64,000 nucleotides of DNA from Spongiibacter pelagi (GCF_014705705.1 NZ_JACXLD010000001.1:1-64000); one strand, 5' to 3'; counted from the first letter of the stretch, positions 38,660-48,386 are shown. The notes: generated by a model from the sequence alone, not told the origin. Translations and numbers: made by a program.

Positions 38660-39478
38660 GTGCCCGAATTACCCGAAGTTGAAACCGTCCGCGCTGGTAT
38701 TGCGCCGCACCTCACCGAGCAGCGCTTTTCTAAAACTATCGTGCGCAATCCCAATCTGCGCTGGCCAGTACCGGCTAATCTTGAAAAATTATTACGGAAT
38801 CAACGCGTACTGAATGTCGAACGGCGTGCCAAATATCTACTTATCAAACTGGAAACAGGAACGCTGGTCATCCATCTTGGCATGTCCGGTCGGCTGTATT
38901 TTGTCAGCCCCGACACCCCATTAGGCAAACACGATCACTTAGACTGGCTGCTCGATAACGGCAAATTAATGCGCTACACCGACCCCCGCCGTTTCGGTGC
39001 CGTGCTATGGCTCAATCCCGGCGAAGAAACCAGCCATAAACTTTTCAGCGCCCTTGGCCCGGAACCACTTTCCGATGCCTTTTCTGCGGAGTACTTGTAC
39101 AGCAAAACCCGCAACCGCAAACAACCACTCAAAAGCTTTATTATGGACGGCCACATAGTCGTGGGCGTGGGTAATATTTATGCGAATGAAGCGCTGTTTT
39201 TAAGTGGCATTCGCCCCACACTTGAGGCCGGAAAACTCAGCAAGCCACGTTGTGAACGGCTGGTAGAAAATATAAAAATCGTGCTCGCCAAAGCCATTGC
39301 TCAGGGCGGCACCACGCTAAAAGATTTTGTGAATGGCGATGGCAAGCCCGGCTACTTTAAGCAAGAATTGATGGTCTATGGGCGTGGCGGGGAAGCCTGT
39401 GTCAACTGCAAAACCACACTCAAGGAAATCCGCCTCGCTCAGCGCAGCACGGTTTATTGCCCGCGCTGTCAAAAATGA
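38660..39478 (+). CDS. mutM: Formamidopyrimidine-DNA glycosylase (Fpg)
   Basis: 272 residues. Removes 8-oxoguanine and cleaves the abasic site. The mature enzyme must begin P-E-L-P-E-V-E, so translation starts at GTG 38660, not at the TTG six bases upstream. Other catalytic residues include Lys in RRAKYLL (~57) and [10 protein letters not shown]-terminal zinc finger CVNCKTT...CPRC (~245-270) completes the family features. Abuts ggt stop to stop with no gap. Confidence 0.96.
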   Translation: MPELPEVETVRAGIAPHLTEQRFSKTIVRNPNLRWPVPANLEKLLRNQRVLNVERRAKYLLIKLETGTLVIHLGMSGRLYFVSPDTPLGKHDHLDWLLDNGKLMRYTDPRRFGAVLWLNPGEETSHKLFSALGPEPLSDAFSAEYLYSKTRNRKQPLKSFIMDGHIVVGVGNIYANEALFLSGIRPTLEAGKLSKPRCERLVENIKIVLAKAIAQGGTTLKDFVNGDGKPGYFKQELMVYGRGGEACVNCKTTLKEIRLAQRSTVYCPRCQK

Positions 39479-41215
39479 TTAAAACCCCTGTGCCACGCCT
39501 TCTCTGCGCGGATCAGCAACGCCATACCAGCCACCCTTAACCCTCATTATGCCGTGTAGGCCCGAGGTTTCTGCGGCCAATTTTGGTTTATGGCCAAGCG
39601 CGGAAATTGCCTGAACCTGCGCCTCACTAAACTGGCCTTGTTCCAGCTCAAGAAAATCCCCCATGGCCACAATATGGCCGCTGGCGATCGCCGGAGCGAG
39701 ATCCCAACCAAGGCCCAACACCTTGAACAGGCTTCCCGCTACATAATCAATAATCCGCGCACCACCGGGGCTACCTATTGCCATGAGCGGCTCACCCCGC
39801 TCAAAGACCAAGGTGGGTGACATGGATGAACGAGGCCGCTTGCCCGCCTCAATCCGGTTGGCAATAAGCTCGCCCGCTTCGCCCTTGGGTGCGAAGGAGA
39901 AATCCGTGAGCTGATTATTCAGCAGAAAACCACCCACCATAATTCGCGAGCCAAAGGCGGTTTCAATGCTGGTGGTCATGCTCAGTATATTGCCCTTGGC
40001 GTCGACAATACTCAGATGGCTGGTTGAGGGCATGGCCTTGCTAATACCATCTTTAACCGGCACCGCTCCCGGCGGCTGCCCGGCAGTAACGGAGGCCAAG
40101 CGCTGATCACTCAGCAAGGCCGCTCGTGAGTTTAGGTAATCTGTATTCACCAGACCGTCCGTTGGTACCGGGGTAAATACAGGGTCAGCCACGTAGCGAT
40201 TGCGATCGGCAAAGGCGAGCCGAGAAGATTCGATAAAATCATGCTGCCAGAAGGATTTTTTCTGGCTCTGCCGGGCATCAAGAATACCTAATATCCCCAA
40301 TACCGTGGTGCCACCCGATGACGGCGGTGGCGCACCGCAGACTTGATACTGGCGATAGGGCGCACAGATCGGCGCCTGAATACGCGGCGCGTAGCTCGCC
40401 ATATCTGACTCGCTTAATAAGCCCGCTCGATTGGGATCACGCTGTACGGCTTGAACAATTTTTGCGGCCAACGCCCCGCGATAAAATTCCGCGACGCCAC
40501 CCTCGGCGATCGCCTTCAAGCTTTGTGCATACGCAGGGTTTTTCAGCAGGGCTCCCACCGGCTTAGGTGCAAAGCCGTCGCCATCTTTATTAAAAAAATA
40601 CGCTTGAATTTCAGGGTTTACCGCCAGCTTGGGCGATTTTTCAAGCAGGGTGTAAAGTCGCGGAGAAATCTGAAAACCGTGTTTCGCCAGCGTAATCGCC
40701 GGCGTGAACAGCTCCGCCCAAGGCAGAACACCGTGAGCTTGGTGAGCGGCCCACAACATGGCCACCACACCGGGCACACCCACAGCATGACCACCAATGA
40801 CCGCATCGTAAAAATCCATGGGCTTGCCGCTGGCATCCAGAAAATGATTTTCTGCCACCGCCGCCGGCGCTTCTTCGCGGCCATCCCAGCTGCTAACCCG
40901 GCGCTGCTGTGCATCCCAAAGCAACATGAACGCACCGCCACCAATACCCGATGATTGCGGCTCAACCAGCCCCAACACCAACTGCGCCGCAATTGCAGCA
41001 TCCACCGCACTGCCGCCTTTTTTGAGTATTTTCAAGGCTGCCGCCGTGGCGTGAGGATTTGCGGTTACCGCCATAGCATGGGCGGCGGTCGCCGACTTAA
41101 CGCCGCCAATCTCACTCTCCACCTCGGCCACAATTCGAGCATCGCTGGCGAATGTCATCGAATTTCCGAGCAACAATAAAATGGGAATTAAAACCAAGCG
41201 GAGCGAGCGAGTCAT
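39479..41215 (-). CDS. ggt: Gamma-glutamyltransferase (secreted)
   Basis: 578 residues, made as an autoprocessed precursor. Signal peptide 1-23 (cut after FASD region). The large-subunit core contains SSGIGGGAFMLL and WDGREEAPAAV; the small subunit begins at the nucleophile Thr in STSHLSIVD (~400), followed by TAFGSRIMVGGFLLNNQLTDFS and GSPGGARII. Cleaves glutathione and other gamma-glutamyl compounds in the periplasm. Confidence 0.94.
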   Translation of the reverse strand: MTRSLRLVLIPILLLLGNSMTFASDARIVAEVESEIGGVKSATAAHAMAVTANPHATAAALKILKKGGSAVDAAIAAQLVLGLVEPQSSGIGGGAFMLLWDAQQRRVSSWDGREEAPAAVAENHFLDASGKPMDFYDAVIGGHAVGVPGVVAMLWAAHQAHGVLPWAELFTPAITLAKHGFQISPRLYTLLEKSPKLAVNPEIQAYFFNKDGDGFAPKPVGALLKNPAYAQSLKAIAEGGVAEFYRGALAAKIVQAVQRDPNRAGLLSESDMASYAPRIQAPICAPYRQYQVCGAPPPSSGGTTVLGILGILDARQSQKKSFWQHDFIESSRLAFADRNRYVADPVFTPVPTDGLVNTDYLNSRAALLSDQRLASVTAGQPPGAVPVKDGISKAMPSTSHLSIVDAKGNILSMTTSIETAFGSRIMVGGFLLNNQLTDFSFAPKGEAGELIANRIEAGKRPRSSMSPTLVFERGEPLMAIGSPGGARIIDYVAGSLFKVLGLGWDLAPAIASGHIVAMGDFLELEQGQFSEAQVQAISALGHKPKLAAETSGLHGIMRVKGGWYGVADPRREGVAQGF

Positions 41216-41287
41216 ATCGGGATCACCATTCTTTACTTTCTACGTTCTGTCGCGGCCCTAGTCCGAGCGCATCAGCTCATCTCAGGC

Positions 41288-41293
41288 TATAAT
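41288..41293 (+). promoter_or_regulatory. -10 element of lptM-lysA-dapF operon
   Basis: Perfect TATAAT 38 bases before the lptM ATG, with the region GATCAAGAGGG as ribosome site at 41316-41326. No good -35 hexamer is present at 17 bases, so this may be an activator-dependent or weak promoter. Confidence 0.5.
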
Positions 41294-41330
41294 GCGCGGT
41301 CACTTTTTCAAAGGGATCAAGAGGGTCACT

Positions 41331-41453
41331 ATGCCACAATTTCAAACTGCCTTGCTGATACTGCTGGTCAGCCTATTGTGTGGCTGCGGACAAACCGGCC
41401 CACTTGTATTACCAGACGAAAACCCGAACGCCCAATCGAGCACAACGAAGTAA
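41331..41453 (+). CDS. lptM: LptM (YifL/LppL) small lipoprotein
   Basis: 40 residues; too short to be noticed easily. A hydrophobic signal ends in LLCGC, the Cys at residue 19, followed by GQTGPLVLPDE, the conserved signature of LptM/YifL. LptM binds the LptD-LptE complex and aids its assembly in the outer membrane. Located between ggt and lysA, as is usual upstream of lysA-dapF in Pseudomonas. The lysA ATG is three bases after its stop. Confidence 0.9.
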   Translation: MPQFQTALLILLVSLLCGCGQTGPLVLPDENPNAQSSTTK

Positions 41454-41456
41454 ACC

Positions 41457-42707
41457 ATGGAAAATTTTCAATACCGCAACGGCGAGCTGTTTGCCGAAAA
41501 CGTCTCCCTGCAATCCATTGCCGAAACCTACGGCACGCCCTGTTATGTGTATTCTCGCGCCCATTTTGAAGCGCGCTTTTCTGAGTACACCAACGCCCTG
41601 TCTGGCTGCGAGCATTTAGTGTGCTATGCGGTAAAAGCCAATTCGAATATTGCGGTATTGAATGTACTAGCCAAGCTCGGCGCCGGTTTTGATATTGTGT
41701 CTGTAGGTGAACTAGAGCGCGTTCTGGCCGCCGGCGGCCAAGCGAATCGAGTGGTATTTTCTGGCGTAGGCAAAACCCCAGAAGAAATTGCTCGCGCACT
41801 GGAAGTGGGCATTTACTGTTTTAATGTGGAATCAGAAGCCGAGCTAGAGCGCATCAATAATGTGGCCGGCAAGCTGGGCAAGGTCGCGCCGATTTCCGTG
41901 CGCGTAAATCCCGATGTAGACGCACAAACCCATCCCTATATTTCCACCGGTTTGAAAGACAATAAATTCGGTATTGATATTGCCCGCGCCCCGGAAGTGT
42001 ATGCCCGCGCCAATGGCCTGCCGAATATTTCTGTGCAGGGTGTGGATTGCCATATCGGTTCACAACTGACCGACACCACACCGTTCCTCGATGCGCTGGA
42101 TCGAGTTTTGACCTTGGTGGATGAGCTGGCCGGTCGCGGCATCAACATTCACCATCTCGATCTCGGTGGCGGCCTTGGGGTTCGCTACAAAGATGAAACA
42201 CCGCCATCCACCGCCGATTATATTGCTCAAGTTCGCGCCCGCTTAGGTGACCGCAAGCTCAAACTCATGTTTGAGCCGGGTCGCTCTATTGCCGCCAACG
42301 CCGGTGTACTACTGACCAAGGTGGAATTTCTGAAACTGAATGAGCACAAGAATTTTGCGCTTATTGATGCCGCCATGAACGATATGATTCGCCCCGCCCT
42401 GTATAGCTCGTGGATGAATCTAATTCCGCTGCGCCCCCACCAAAATACTGAGAGCCGCCGCTACGATGTGGTAGGCCCGGTTTGCGAAACCGGCGACTTT
42501 CTGGCCAAAGATCGCGAACTTTGTATTGAAGAAGGCGACTATCTCGCCCTTTGTTCCGCTGGCGCCTATGGATTTACCATGAGTTCCAATTACAATAGCC
42601 GAGGACGCGCAGCAGAAGTCATGGTCGACGGCGAAACGCCACACCTGATTCGTGCCCGCGAAACTGTCGCCGACTTGATGCGTGGTGAAGCTCTGTTACC
42701 TGATTAA
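41457..42707 (+). CDS. lysA: Diaminopimelate decarboxylase
   Basis: 416 residues, PLP-dependent. Converts meso-DAP to lysine. PLP Lys in CYAVKANSN (~60), then [35 protein letters not shown] and [11 protein letters not shown]-terminal [14 protein letters not shown]. Length matches the family. Precedes dapF in the same operon. Confidence 0.97.
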   Translation: MENFQYRNGELFAENVSLQSIAETYGTPCYVYSRAHFEARFSEYTNALSGCEHLVCYAVKANSNIAVLNVLAKLGAGFDIVSVGELERVLAAGGQANRVVFSGVGKTPEEIARALEVGIYCFNVESEAELERINNVAGKLGKVAPISVRVNPDVDAQTHPYISTGLKDNKFGIDIARAPEVYARANGLPNISVQGVDCHIGSQLTDTTPFLDALDRVLTLVDELAGRGINIHHLDLGGGLGVRYKDETPPSTADYIAQVRARLGDRKLKLMFEPGRSIAANAGVLLTKVEFLKLNEHKNFALIDAAMNDMIRPALYSSWMNLIPLRPHQNTESRRYDVVGPVCETGDFLAKDRELCIEEGDYLALCSAGAYGFTMSSNYNSRGRAAEVMVDGETPHLIRARETVADLMRGEALLPD

Positions 42708-42778
42708 CAGATCACAGCACAACCATAACGCCCGCATCACAACATGCACCACCGGCGAGGTGCACAACAGGATTTGTG

Positions 42779-43609
42779 ATGCAGCTACGTTTTACCAAGA
42801 TGCATGGCCTGGGCAACGACTTTGTGGTGGTCGATTTGATCACCCAGCGTTTCAGGCTTAAGCCCCACCATATTCGTCGCCTTGCCGACCGCCATTTCGG
42901 CATAGGTTGCGACCAAGTGCTGACGGTGGAAATTCCCACCCAGCCCGATGTCGATTTCCGCTACCGAATTTACAATGCTGAAGGCAGTGAAGTTGAGCAA
43001 TGCGGCAATGGCGCGCGTTGCTTTGCCCGTTTTGTGCGCGACAAACGCCTGACCGGCAAACAGAAAATCAAAGTGGAAACCCTTGCTGGCATTATCGAAC
43101 TGGAGCTGACGCCCAATCGCCATGTGCGGGTGGATATGGGCGAGCCGATCCTCGACCCCAAGCGCATTCCGTTTACCGCTGACCAACAAGCGCAAACCTA
43201 TGCGCTGGAAGCGGATGGCCAGCAACTGCAAGTCGGCGCGGTTTCCATGGGCAATCCCCATGTGGTGCTCAATGTAGAAGACACCACTAGCGCACCGGTA
43301 GACCATCTCGGCGCTATTCTGGAGAGCCATCCGCGCTTTCCCCAGCGGGTAAATGTGGGTTTTATGCAGGTGCTCGATCGCCAGCATATCCGCCTGCGGG
43401 TATTTGAACGCGGTGTGGGTGAAACCCTCGCCTGTGGCACTGGCGCTTGCGCGGCCGTGGTTGCCGGAATTACCCAAGGCAAGCTCGATGAAACCGTGAG
43501 TGTTAAATTACCCGGCGGCGAGCTGGAAATTCACTGGGCTGGACCCGGCAATGCCGTGATTATGACCGGGCCGGCGGCCACGGTGTTTGAAGGCCAAATA
43601 CAAATATAA
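42779..43609 (+). CDS. dapF: Diaminopimelate epimerase
   Basis: 276 residues. Interconverts LL- and meso-DAP. The two catalytic Cys are in EQCGNGARC (~75) and LACGTGACA (~220). Further signatures are [13 protein letters not shown] and [15 protein letters not shown] 42779 with CAGGA upstream is used rather than the adjoining GTG (42776). Confidence 0.97.
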   Translation: MQLRFTKMHGLGNDFVVVDLITQRFRLKPHHIRRLADRHFGIGCDQVLTVEIPTQPDVDFRYRIYNAEGSEVEQCGNGARCFARFVRDKRLTGKQKIKVETLAGIIELELTPNRHVRVDMGEPILDPKRIPFTADQQAQTYALEADGQQLQVGAVSMGNPHVVLNVEDTTSAPVDHLGAILESHPRFPQRVNVGFMQVLDRQHIRLRVFERGVGETLACGTGACAAVVAGITQGKLDETVSVKLPGGELEIHWAGPGNAVIMTGPAATVFEGQIQI

Positions 43610-43622
43610 ATAGGACGCCACT

Positions 43623-44324
43623 ATGGAAACCGTAGACGCGAATAAAGACAACCTGCCGAGCGAGGCCGAAGTTCAGCGCTATTTGCGCAACCATCCCGGC
43701 TTTTTTCTGCAGAACGAAGATATTCTCGCTGACCTGAAATTGGCCCACCAATCCGGCAAAGCCGTCAGCCTGCTTGAACGCCAAGTGGAAGTTCTGCGCG
43801 ATCGCAACAAGGATATGCGCAACCGACTGAGCAGCCTGCTCGACAATGCCCAGCACAACGATATTTTGTTTGAGCGCAGCAAATCCCTGATTCTGTCGAT
43901 TATCGAAGCCAAGCGTGCCGAAGAACTCAGCCAAGTGCTGTGTCGCAAACTAGTTAACGACTTTGACAATATCGACTACGCCAGCTTGATTGTTTTTGCC
44001 GATCCCAAACAAATTGGCAGCAGCCAACTCAAAGTGGTTAGCCCTGAGCGCGCGCGTGAAAAACTGGGTAATTTACTGCGCTCTGGCAAAGGCGTTTGCG
44101 GCGTATTGCGGGCCGATGAACTGAGCTTTTTATTTGGCGAACACGCTGGGCATGTTGGCTCCGCCGCATTGATGCCGGTACGCGCAGGTAATATCGACGG
44201 CGTACTCGCAGTGGCGAGCAAAAATCCCGCTCACTTTAAATCCAGCATGGGCACCATGTTTTTGGAATATATTGTCGAAGTGATTAATCGCTGCCTGCCA
44301 AAAACCCTGCGGGTCATTGGCTGA
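43623..44324 (+). CDS. DUF484 family protein
   Basis: 233 residues. N-terminal helical segment (YLRNHPGFFLQNEDILADL) and coiled coil to ~75, then a GAF-like domain (~90-225). Downstream of dapF in most gammaproteobacteria, with xerC next; here xerC does not follow. Function unknown. 47 bases separate its stop from the convergent cassette. Confidence 0.93.
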   Translation: METVDANKDNLPSEAEVQRYLRNHPGFFLQNEDILADLKLAHQSGKAVSLLERQVEVLRDRNKDMRNRLSSLLDNAQHNDILFERSKSLILSIIEAKRAEELSQVLCRKLVNDFDNIDYASLIVFADPKQIGSSQLKVVSPERAREKLGNLLRSGKGVCGVLRADELSFLFGEHAGHVGSAALMPVRAGNIDGVLAVASKNPAHFKSSMGTMFLEYIVEVINRCLPKTLRVIG

Positions 44325-44371
44325 TAATTTCAGCGCCGCCCGCCGGCCAAAATCGCAAACGCAGCAATGAA

Positions 44372-45472
44372 TCAGTTTGAACGCGCCCGCTCGCGCGGCG
44401 CCGGTGCTGCAATCCGCGCATAGCCATCTTCCGGCAAATCCAACAGCGCAACTTTATTGAATAACTGATAAGCCGCGGTGTGCTCAGTCAGCGCATCCGC
44501 CGCGAGCAAAATGGCCGCTGCCGTCCATGTTGGGCGCTCATCGGGCCACAGCAAATCTTCAACAAACTGATAACCGGTCCAGTATTCGCCGCGCTCACCC
44601 CGCCACTGATGCAACCAGCTATACACCATCACCGCACGGGCATGATCCCCCGCCGCCAACAAAGCCATGGTCAACTCGCAGGATTCCGCCACGGTTACCC
44701 AAGGCTCGTCAGATACGCAGCGACACCCCATACCCTGTTCTACAAATTCACCCCAGCGTGCCTGCAAACGATCATGGGCTTTTTTGCCTGAAATCGCCCC
44801 ACTTAAAACCGGGTAGAACCAATCCATAGAAAAGCGCTTTTTGCTTTCCCAGGTGCGGTCAAAGCGCTCGGGCTTATTGCGTAGCGCCTCGCCAAGTTTT
44901 TCCCGCGCATGACGCCAATGCAATTGTCGCTGGCCCAGCACCACCGAGATATTCCAAGCGCATTCCAGGCTTTTATAAATTGAAGAACAGCCGGTAATCA
45001 GCGCATCGACCATCGGCACGCCCTGCGCATCCACCGCCCAGTTGATCTCGCCGTGTTCGCTTTGTTGATAGAGCACAAACTCAATGGCGCGGCGCACGGT
45101 TGGCCAGATTTCCACAAGGAATTCACGGCGCTTGCTGATCAGGTAATGGTGCCAAACTCCGGTGGCAATATAGGCAACGAAATTCGTTTCCCGGCGCTCC
45201 CGATTGTCCACCTCACCATCGCGGTAGGCCGCCCACCAGCTACCATCTTCCAGTTGCGTATTTTTCAACCAGCGGTAGGCGTTTTCTGCAGCCGCAAATT
45301 CTCCGCCAATGCTGAGCCCCATGGCCGATTCCACATGATCCCAAGGGTCGGCATAACCACCGTCAAACCAGGGAATACTGCCATCGCTCTGCTGTGCCCG
45401 AAGCAAGAACTCCACCGTTGGGCGAAAAAATTCTTCCGGGTAGAGGCCCTTACTGAGGAACAGACCACTCAT
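44372..45472 (-). CDS. Alpha/alpha-toroid protein, annotated-as-prenyltransferase-like (function unknown)
   Basis: 366 residues with no signal peptide. It consists of repeated helical hairpins with a Gly/Asp/Trp pattern: SDGSIPWFDGGYADPWDHV (~31), EDGSWWAAYRDGEVDNRERRETNFVAYIATG (~75-105), CSSIYKSLECAW and a final WTGYQFVEDLLWPDERPTWTAAAI. This is the shape of the six-hairpin fold shared by squalene-cyclase/prenyltransferase-like proteins and many glycosidases and lyases. The conserved Glu/Asp/Trp cluster suggests a carbohydrate site. Its ATG overlaps the methyltransferase stop (ATGA), so it is translationally coupled, third in the cassette. Acting on a glycan made by the two upstream enzymes is my inference; a terpene activity is less likely as no isoprenoid genes are nearby. 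Confidence 0.6.
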   Translation of the reverse strand: MSGLFLSKGLYPEEFFRPTVEFLLRAQQSDGSIPWFDGGYADPWDHVESAMGLSIGGEFAAAENAYRWLKNTQLEDGSWWAAYRDGEVDNRERRETNFVAYIATGVWHHYLISKRREFLVEIWPTVRRAIEFVLYQQSEHGEINWAVDAQGVPMVDALITGCSSIYKSLECAWNISVVLGQRQLHWRHAREKLGEALRNKPERFDRTWESKKRFSMDWFYPVLSGAISGKKAHDRLQARWGEFVEQGMGCRCVSDEPWVTVAESCELTMALLAAGDHARAVMVYSWLHQWRGERGEYWTGYQFVEDLLWPDERPTWTAAAILLAADALTEHTAAYQLFNKVALLDLPEDGYARIAAPAPRERARSN

Positions 45473-46185
45473 AGCTGCTCCCCTTTGCGAAAGTACATCA
45501 CCACGGATTTACCCATAACCGGATTCAGTGCCGCTTCCATACCGCGGGTTAGCAAGGGCCGATCCAACAGATCCCACACTAAAAAGCGGTGGTAGGCCTT
45601 CACCAGCGGATTGTCGTCCTGCTTTTCCCAGAACAAACATTTCAGCCACCAGTACGGTGAATGCAAGGCGTGCGCCCAATGGCGGCGGTAAAACTTAAAG
45701 CCCAAACCTTGAATCTGCTTACGCAGTTTGGCGGCTTTGAAAATGCGTAAATGGCCGCCTTCAACCTCGTGATATTCGCGGCTTAATGCCCAGCAAATTT
45801 GCTCTGGCCATGCGCGCGGCACACTGGCGCAAAACAGGCCGCCGGGCTTCAGAATTCGCTCGATCTCAACCAGTACCGCGCGGTAATCCGGAATATGCTC
45901 CAACACCTCAGAGCAAATCACTTTGTCGAAGCTATTATCGGCAAAGGGCAGGTTCAGGGCATCGGCATTGGCCAAGCCAAAACTGCGGCGGGTATCGTCG
46001 TTATCAATAAAGTCACTGGCGCGCTGCTGAGCGGTTTGCAAATCCTTCAAGCAGAGATCTACACCCACCACATCGACTTCGCCTTCCACATAGGCCGAAA
46101 TCACATGGCGGCCTTCCCCGCAGCCCAAATCCAAGACACGATCACCGGCTTCCAGCTGAAAGTGTTTGAAATCAACCGTCTTCAT
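45469..46185 (-). CDS. Class I SAM methyltransferase of the glycosyl cassette
   Basis: 238 residues. Motif [19 protein letters not shown] (~18), acidic motif VVGVDLCLKDL, ANADALNLPFADNSFDKVICSEVLEHI and LKPGGLFCASVPR, i.e. the Methyltransf_11 type found in many glycan and lipid O-methylases. C-terminal W-rich segment HWAHALHSPYWWLKCLF might lie at the membrane. Overlaps the stop of the upstream glycosyltransferase and the start of the toroid protein by four bases each. Confidence 0.85.
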   Translation of the reverse strand: MKTVDFKHFQLEAGDRVLDLGCGEGRHVISAYVEGEVDVVGVDLCLKDLQTAQQRASDFIDNDDTRRSFGLANADALNLPFADNSFDKVICSEVLEHIPDYRAVLVEIERILKPGGLFCASVPRAWPEQICWALSREYHEVEGGHLRIFKAAKLRKQIQGLGFKFYRRHWAHALHSPYWWLKCLFWEKQDDNPLVKAYHRFLVWDLLDRPLLTRGMEAALNPVMGKSVVMYFRKGEQL

Positions 46186-47561
46186 ACCAGCACCTCCCGT
46201 GGAGATACCGCAGCATCCGCAACCAATTCCGTAGCCGCCTCATTGCGCTCGCCCAGCTTTAATACCCGGCGATAAAACTGCTCCATTTCCCCGGCTGCCT
46301 TGGCCCAGCAAAATTCAGTTTCCATGCGCTCGCGTCCCGCTTGCTCCAGAGTTTTGCGCAGCTCGGCATCATCCAGCAGGCGACGAATCTGCGCCGCCAG
46401 CGCTGCACTGTCACGCACCGGCACTTGCAAGGCCGCATCGCCAAACACCTCGGGAAGTGCACCGCCATTGGTAGACACCAGCGCAGTACCACAGGCCATG
46501 GCCTCGCCTGCCGGCAGGCCAAAACCTTCATACACCGAGGGCACAACGGCCACTTCCGCCTCGTTGTAATAGCGCACCATCTCTTCGGTGCTAATGCCCG
46601 AAACAAAGCGCACCGCATCCACCAAACCCAAACGTTGCAGTTGCTGCTCGGTCACGCCACCCGGCTGGGTTTTGCCCACCACTAATAATTCCAGATTCGG
46701 ATAATCCGGACGCAGTGAAGCCATGGCATCCAGTAAATAAGACATGCCCTTTAACGGCTGATCCGCCGACACCGTTGCCATAAGACGCTGGGGAATTTTT
46801 TTAACGTCTGCCAGCGGGACAAATTCGTTTGTTTCAATACCGCAGTAGACCAAGGAAATTGCCGAGGGCTGAATGCCAAAGGCTTTGGCAATATCTTGGC
46901 GCGAACATTCCGACACCGTAACTACATGGTGTAATTGTCGCGCCACCTCGCGCTGCATATTAATAAACCCGTGCCAGCGGCGAATCAGCAAACGCTCGTA
47001 CCAATTCTTGGCGTCTTTCAGCGCGATTTTCAGGTCACTGGTAATGGGGTGGTGAATGGTCGTTACAAAGGGGAATCCCAGCTTTTGTAACTGCAACATG
47101 CCATAGCTCAAGCACTGGTTGTCGTGAATCACGTCGTAGTCACGGCCGTGCTTTTTCAAATACTTAACGACCCGGCGACCAAAGCAATAGGGCTCAGAGA
47201 AGGAGCCGGTCAATTTTCCAGTCCACTCAATAATATTGGTCAGCGAGCTAAGGTGGTGCGGACGGAGTGAGCCGAGGCCATTTTCGTACAGGTTCATGCC
47301 CGGCATCTTGATCAGGCGAACCCGCTCATCGAGATGTGGGTAAGGTTGGCCGGAAATCACATCGACCTCATGGCCAGCATCGACCAGCGCCTTACTCAGA
47401 TACTTTAAATAGATGCCCTGCCCGCCACCAAAAGGGGCGCTGCGGTATCCGAGTAAACAGATTTTCAGCTTTGTTCCCGCCTGAGAAACAGGCAAACCAG
47501 AAGGGGCCAGAACCGAGTCTGGCAATGTTGCGGCCGTATTGTCCAAAAAATTATCCACCAA
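46182..47561 (-). CDS. GT4-type glycosyltransferase of the glycosyl cassette
   Basis: 459 residues, GT-B fold. Donor-side N-lobe begins at ICLLGYRSAPFGGGQGIYLKYL (~34); the C-lobe has PQRLMATVSADQPLKGMSYLLDAM and the GT4 nucleotide-sugar motif VPSVYEGFGLPAGEAMACGTALVSTNGGALPEV (E-x7-E). No membrane helix, so a cytoplasmic or peripheral enzyme. First gene of the cassette. The start is unusual: only TTG 47561 or GTG 47558 are available before the fold begins, with no good ribosome site seen. The first 30 residues are low-complexity and probably disordered. Confidence 0.85.
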   Translation of the reverse strand: MVDNFLDNTAATLPDSVLAPSGLPVSQAGTKLKICLLGYRSAPFGGGQGIYLKYLSKALVDAGHEVDVISGQPYPHLDERVRLIKMPGMNLYENGLGSLRPHHLSSLTNIIEWTGKLTGSFSEPYCFGRRVVKYLKKHGRDYDVIHDNQCLSYGMLQLQKLGFPFVTTIHHPITSDLKIALKDAKNWYERLLIRRWHGFINMQREVARQLHHVVTVSECSRQDIAKAFGIQPSAISLVYCGIETNEFVPLADVKKIPQRLMATVSADQPLKGMSYLLDAMASLRPDYPNLELLVVGKTQPGGVTEQQLQRLGLVDAVRFVSGISTEEMVRYYNEAEVAVVPSVYEGFGLPAGEAMACGTALVSTNGGALPEVFGDAALQVPVRDSAALAAQIRRLLDDAELRKTLEQAGRERMETEFCWAKAAGEMEQFYRRVLKLGERNEAATELVADAAVSPREVLV

Positions 47562-47820
47562 ATATCGTTGTTATGTTTTAGCTGCCGCGTCTGTGGGTGA
47601 CGTAGTAAATATATTCGCGTAATTGGCGGCGGATGATGTGATCCGGGCCGGGCGCGGCATGGTATGCGTAAACCTCTGGCGGGTTCTGCGCAGGCTAGCC
47701 CGATTCTAACCAGTTGAATTAGGCCAAGTCCACTGATTGCGGGGCTTTTGGGGTCACAGGAGCATTACGACTTGGTCATGTTACACTGCTGAAATGAATT
47801 TTTTTAATGCCCAAGGCCCC

Positions 47821-48240
47821 ATGAAATACCGTTTATCCACCTCTAGCCGATTCTCGGCATTGCTCGCGCTCTTTCTGGCCGTGAGCGCATGCAGCTCTCA
47901 GCCCAAAACCACCACCAGCGCCGGCGAATTTGTCCCTCAGGTACGCAGTGGCGGCATTAAGTTGTTTTCCTATACCGAGAAAATGATTATGCCCAAGGTC
48001 GGCCCCATTCATCAGGTGGCTGATCCCCAAGCCGAGGCGGCGAGAAGAGCGAAATATTTGCCCGCCACCCAGCTACAGGCAGCTCAAATTCGCCTGAATC
48101 GGGATGAGCGCTTAAAAAGCTTTTGTCCTAACGGGTATACGGAAATCGAGAAATACGCGGTGCTGGATGAGATCGTCATCCGGGGAGAGTGCCAATATAC
48201 TGAAGACCTAGCCGCCAAAAGCTCAGGAACCTCTGATTAA
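47821..48240 (+). CDS. Putative lipoprotein, 3' end formed by a MITE
   Basis: 139 residues. Signal with lipobox SAC (Cys ~24), mature part with SAGEFVPQVRSGGIKLFSYTEKMIMPKVGPIHQVADPQAEAARRAKYLPATQLQAAQ and a Cys pair near the end (FCPNGYTE, ECQYTE). Not a family I recognise. Its last four codons and stop (G-T-S-D-TAA, 48226-48240) lie within the terminal repeat of the element at 48225. The original end may therefore have been slightly different. Alternative start 47794 gives an N-terminal extension without signal-like character, so 47821 is preferred. Confidence 0.65.
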   Translation: MKYRLSTSSRFSALLALFLAVSACSSQPKTTTSAGEFVPQVRSGGIKLFSYTEKMIMPKVGPIHQVADPQAEAARRAKYLPATQLQAAQIRLNRDERLKSFCPNGYTEIEKYAVLDEIVIRGECQYTEDLAAKSSGTSD

Positions 48241-48367
48241 TTACTGCGTTTGCAATCTCAGTCGTCGGCGCTGCTCGAAATGCTCATTTATTTGCATATA
48301 AACTCCGCTTTCTGCGCTGCGGCGACAACCAATCTTGCTGCACTCGCTACATTAATCAGAGGCTCCT
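48225..48367 (+). mobile_element. MITE-like element, 143 bp, with 17-bp terminal inverted repeats
   Basis: Left end AGGAACCTCTGATTAAT (48225-48241) matches the reverse complement of the right end (48351-48367) at 16 of 17 bases. The interior has no coding capacity and is itself imperfectly palindromic, so the whole could fold as a long hairpin. Flanking target duplication is not clear. A second, internally deleted and inverted copy lies at 61537. The autonomous transposase is not in the window. Confidence 0.8.
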
Positions 48368-48386
48368 TGGACACATACGCAAAAAA

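Noticed and set aside
48241..48350. Small coding frame inside the MITE
   Set aside because: Frames are short and interrupted; the interior is palindromic and better explained as hairpin DNA.
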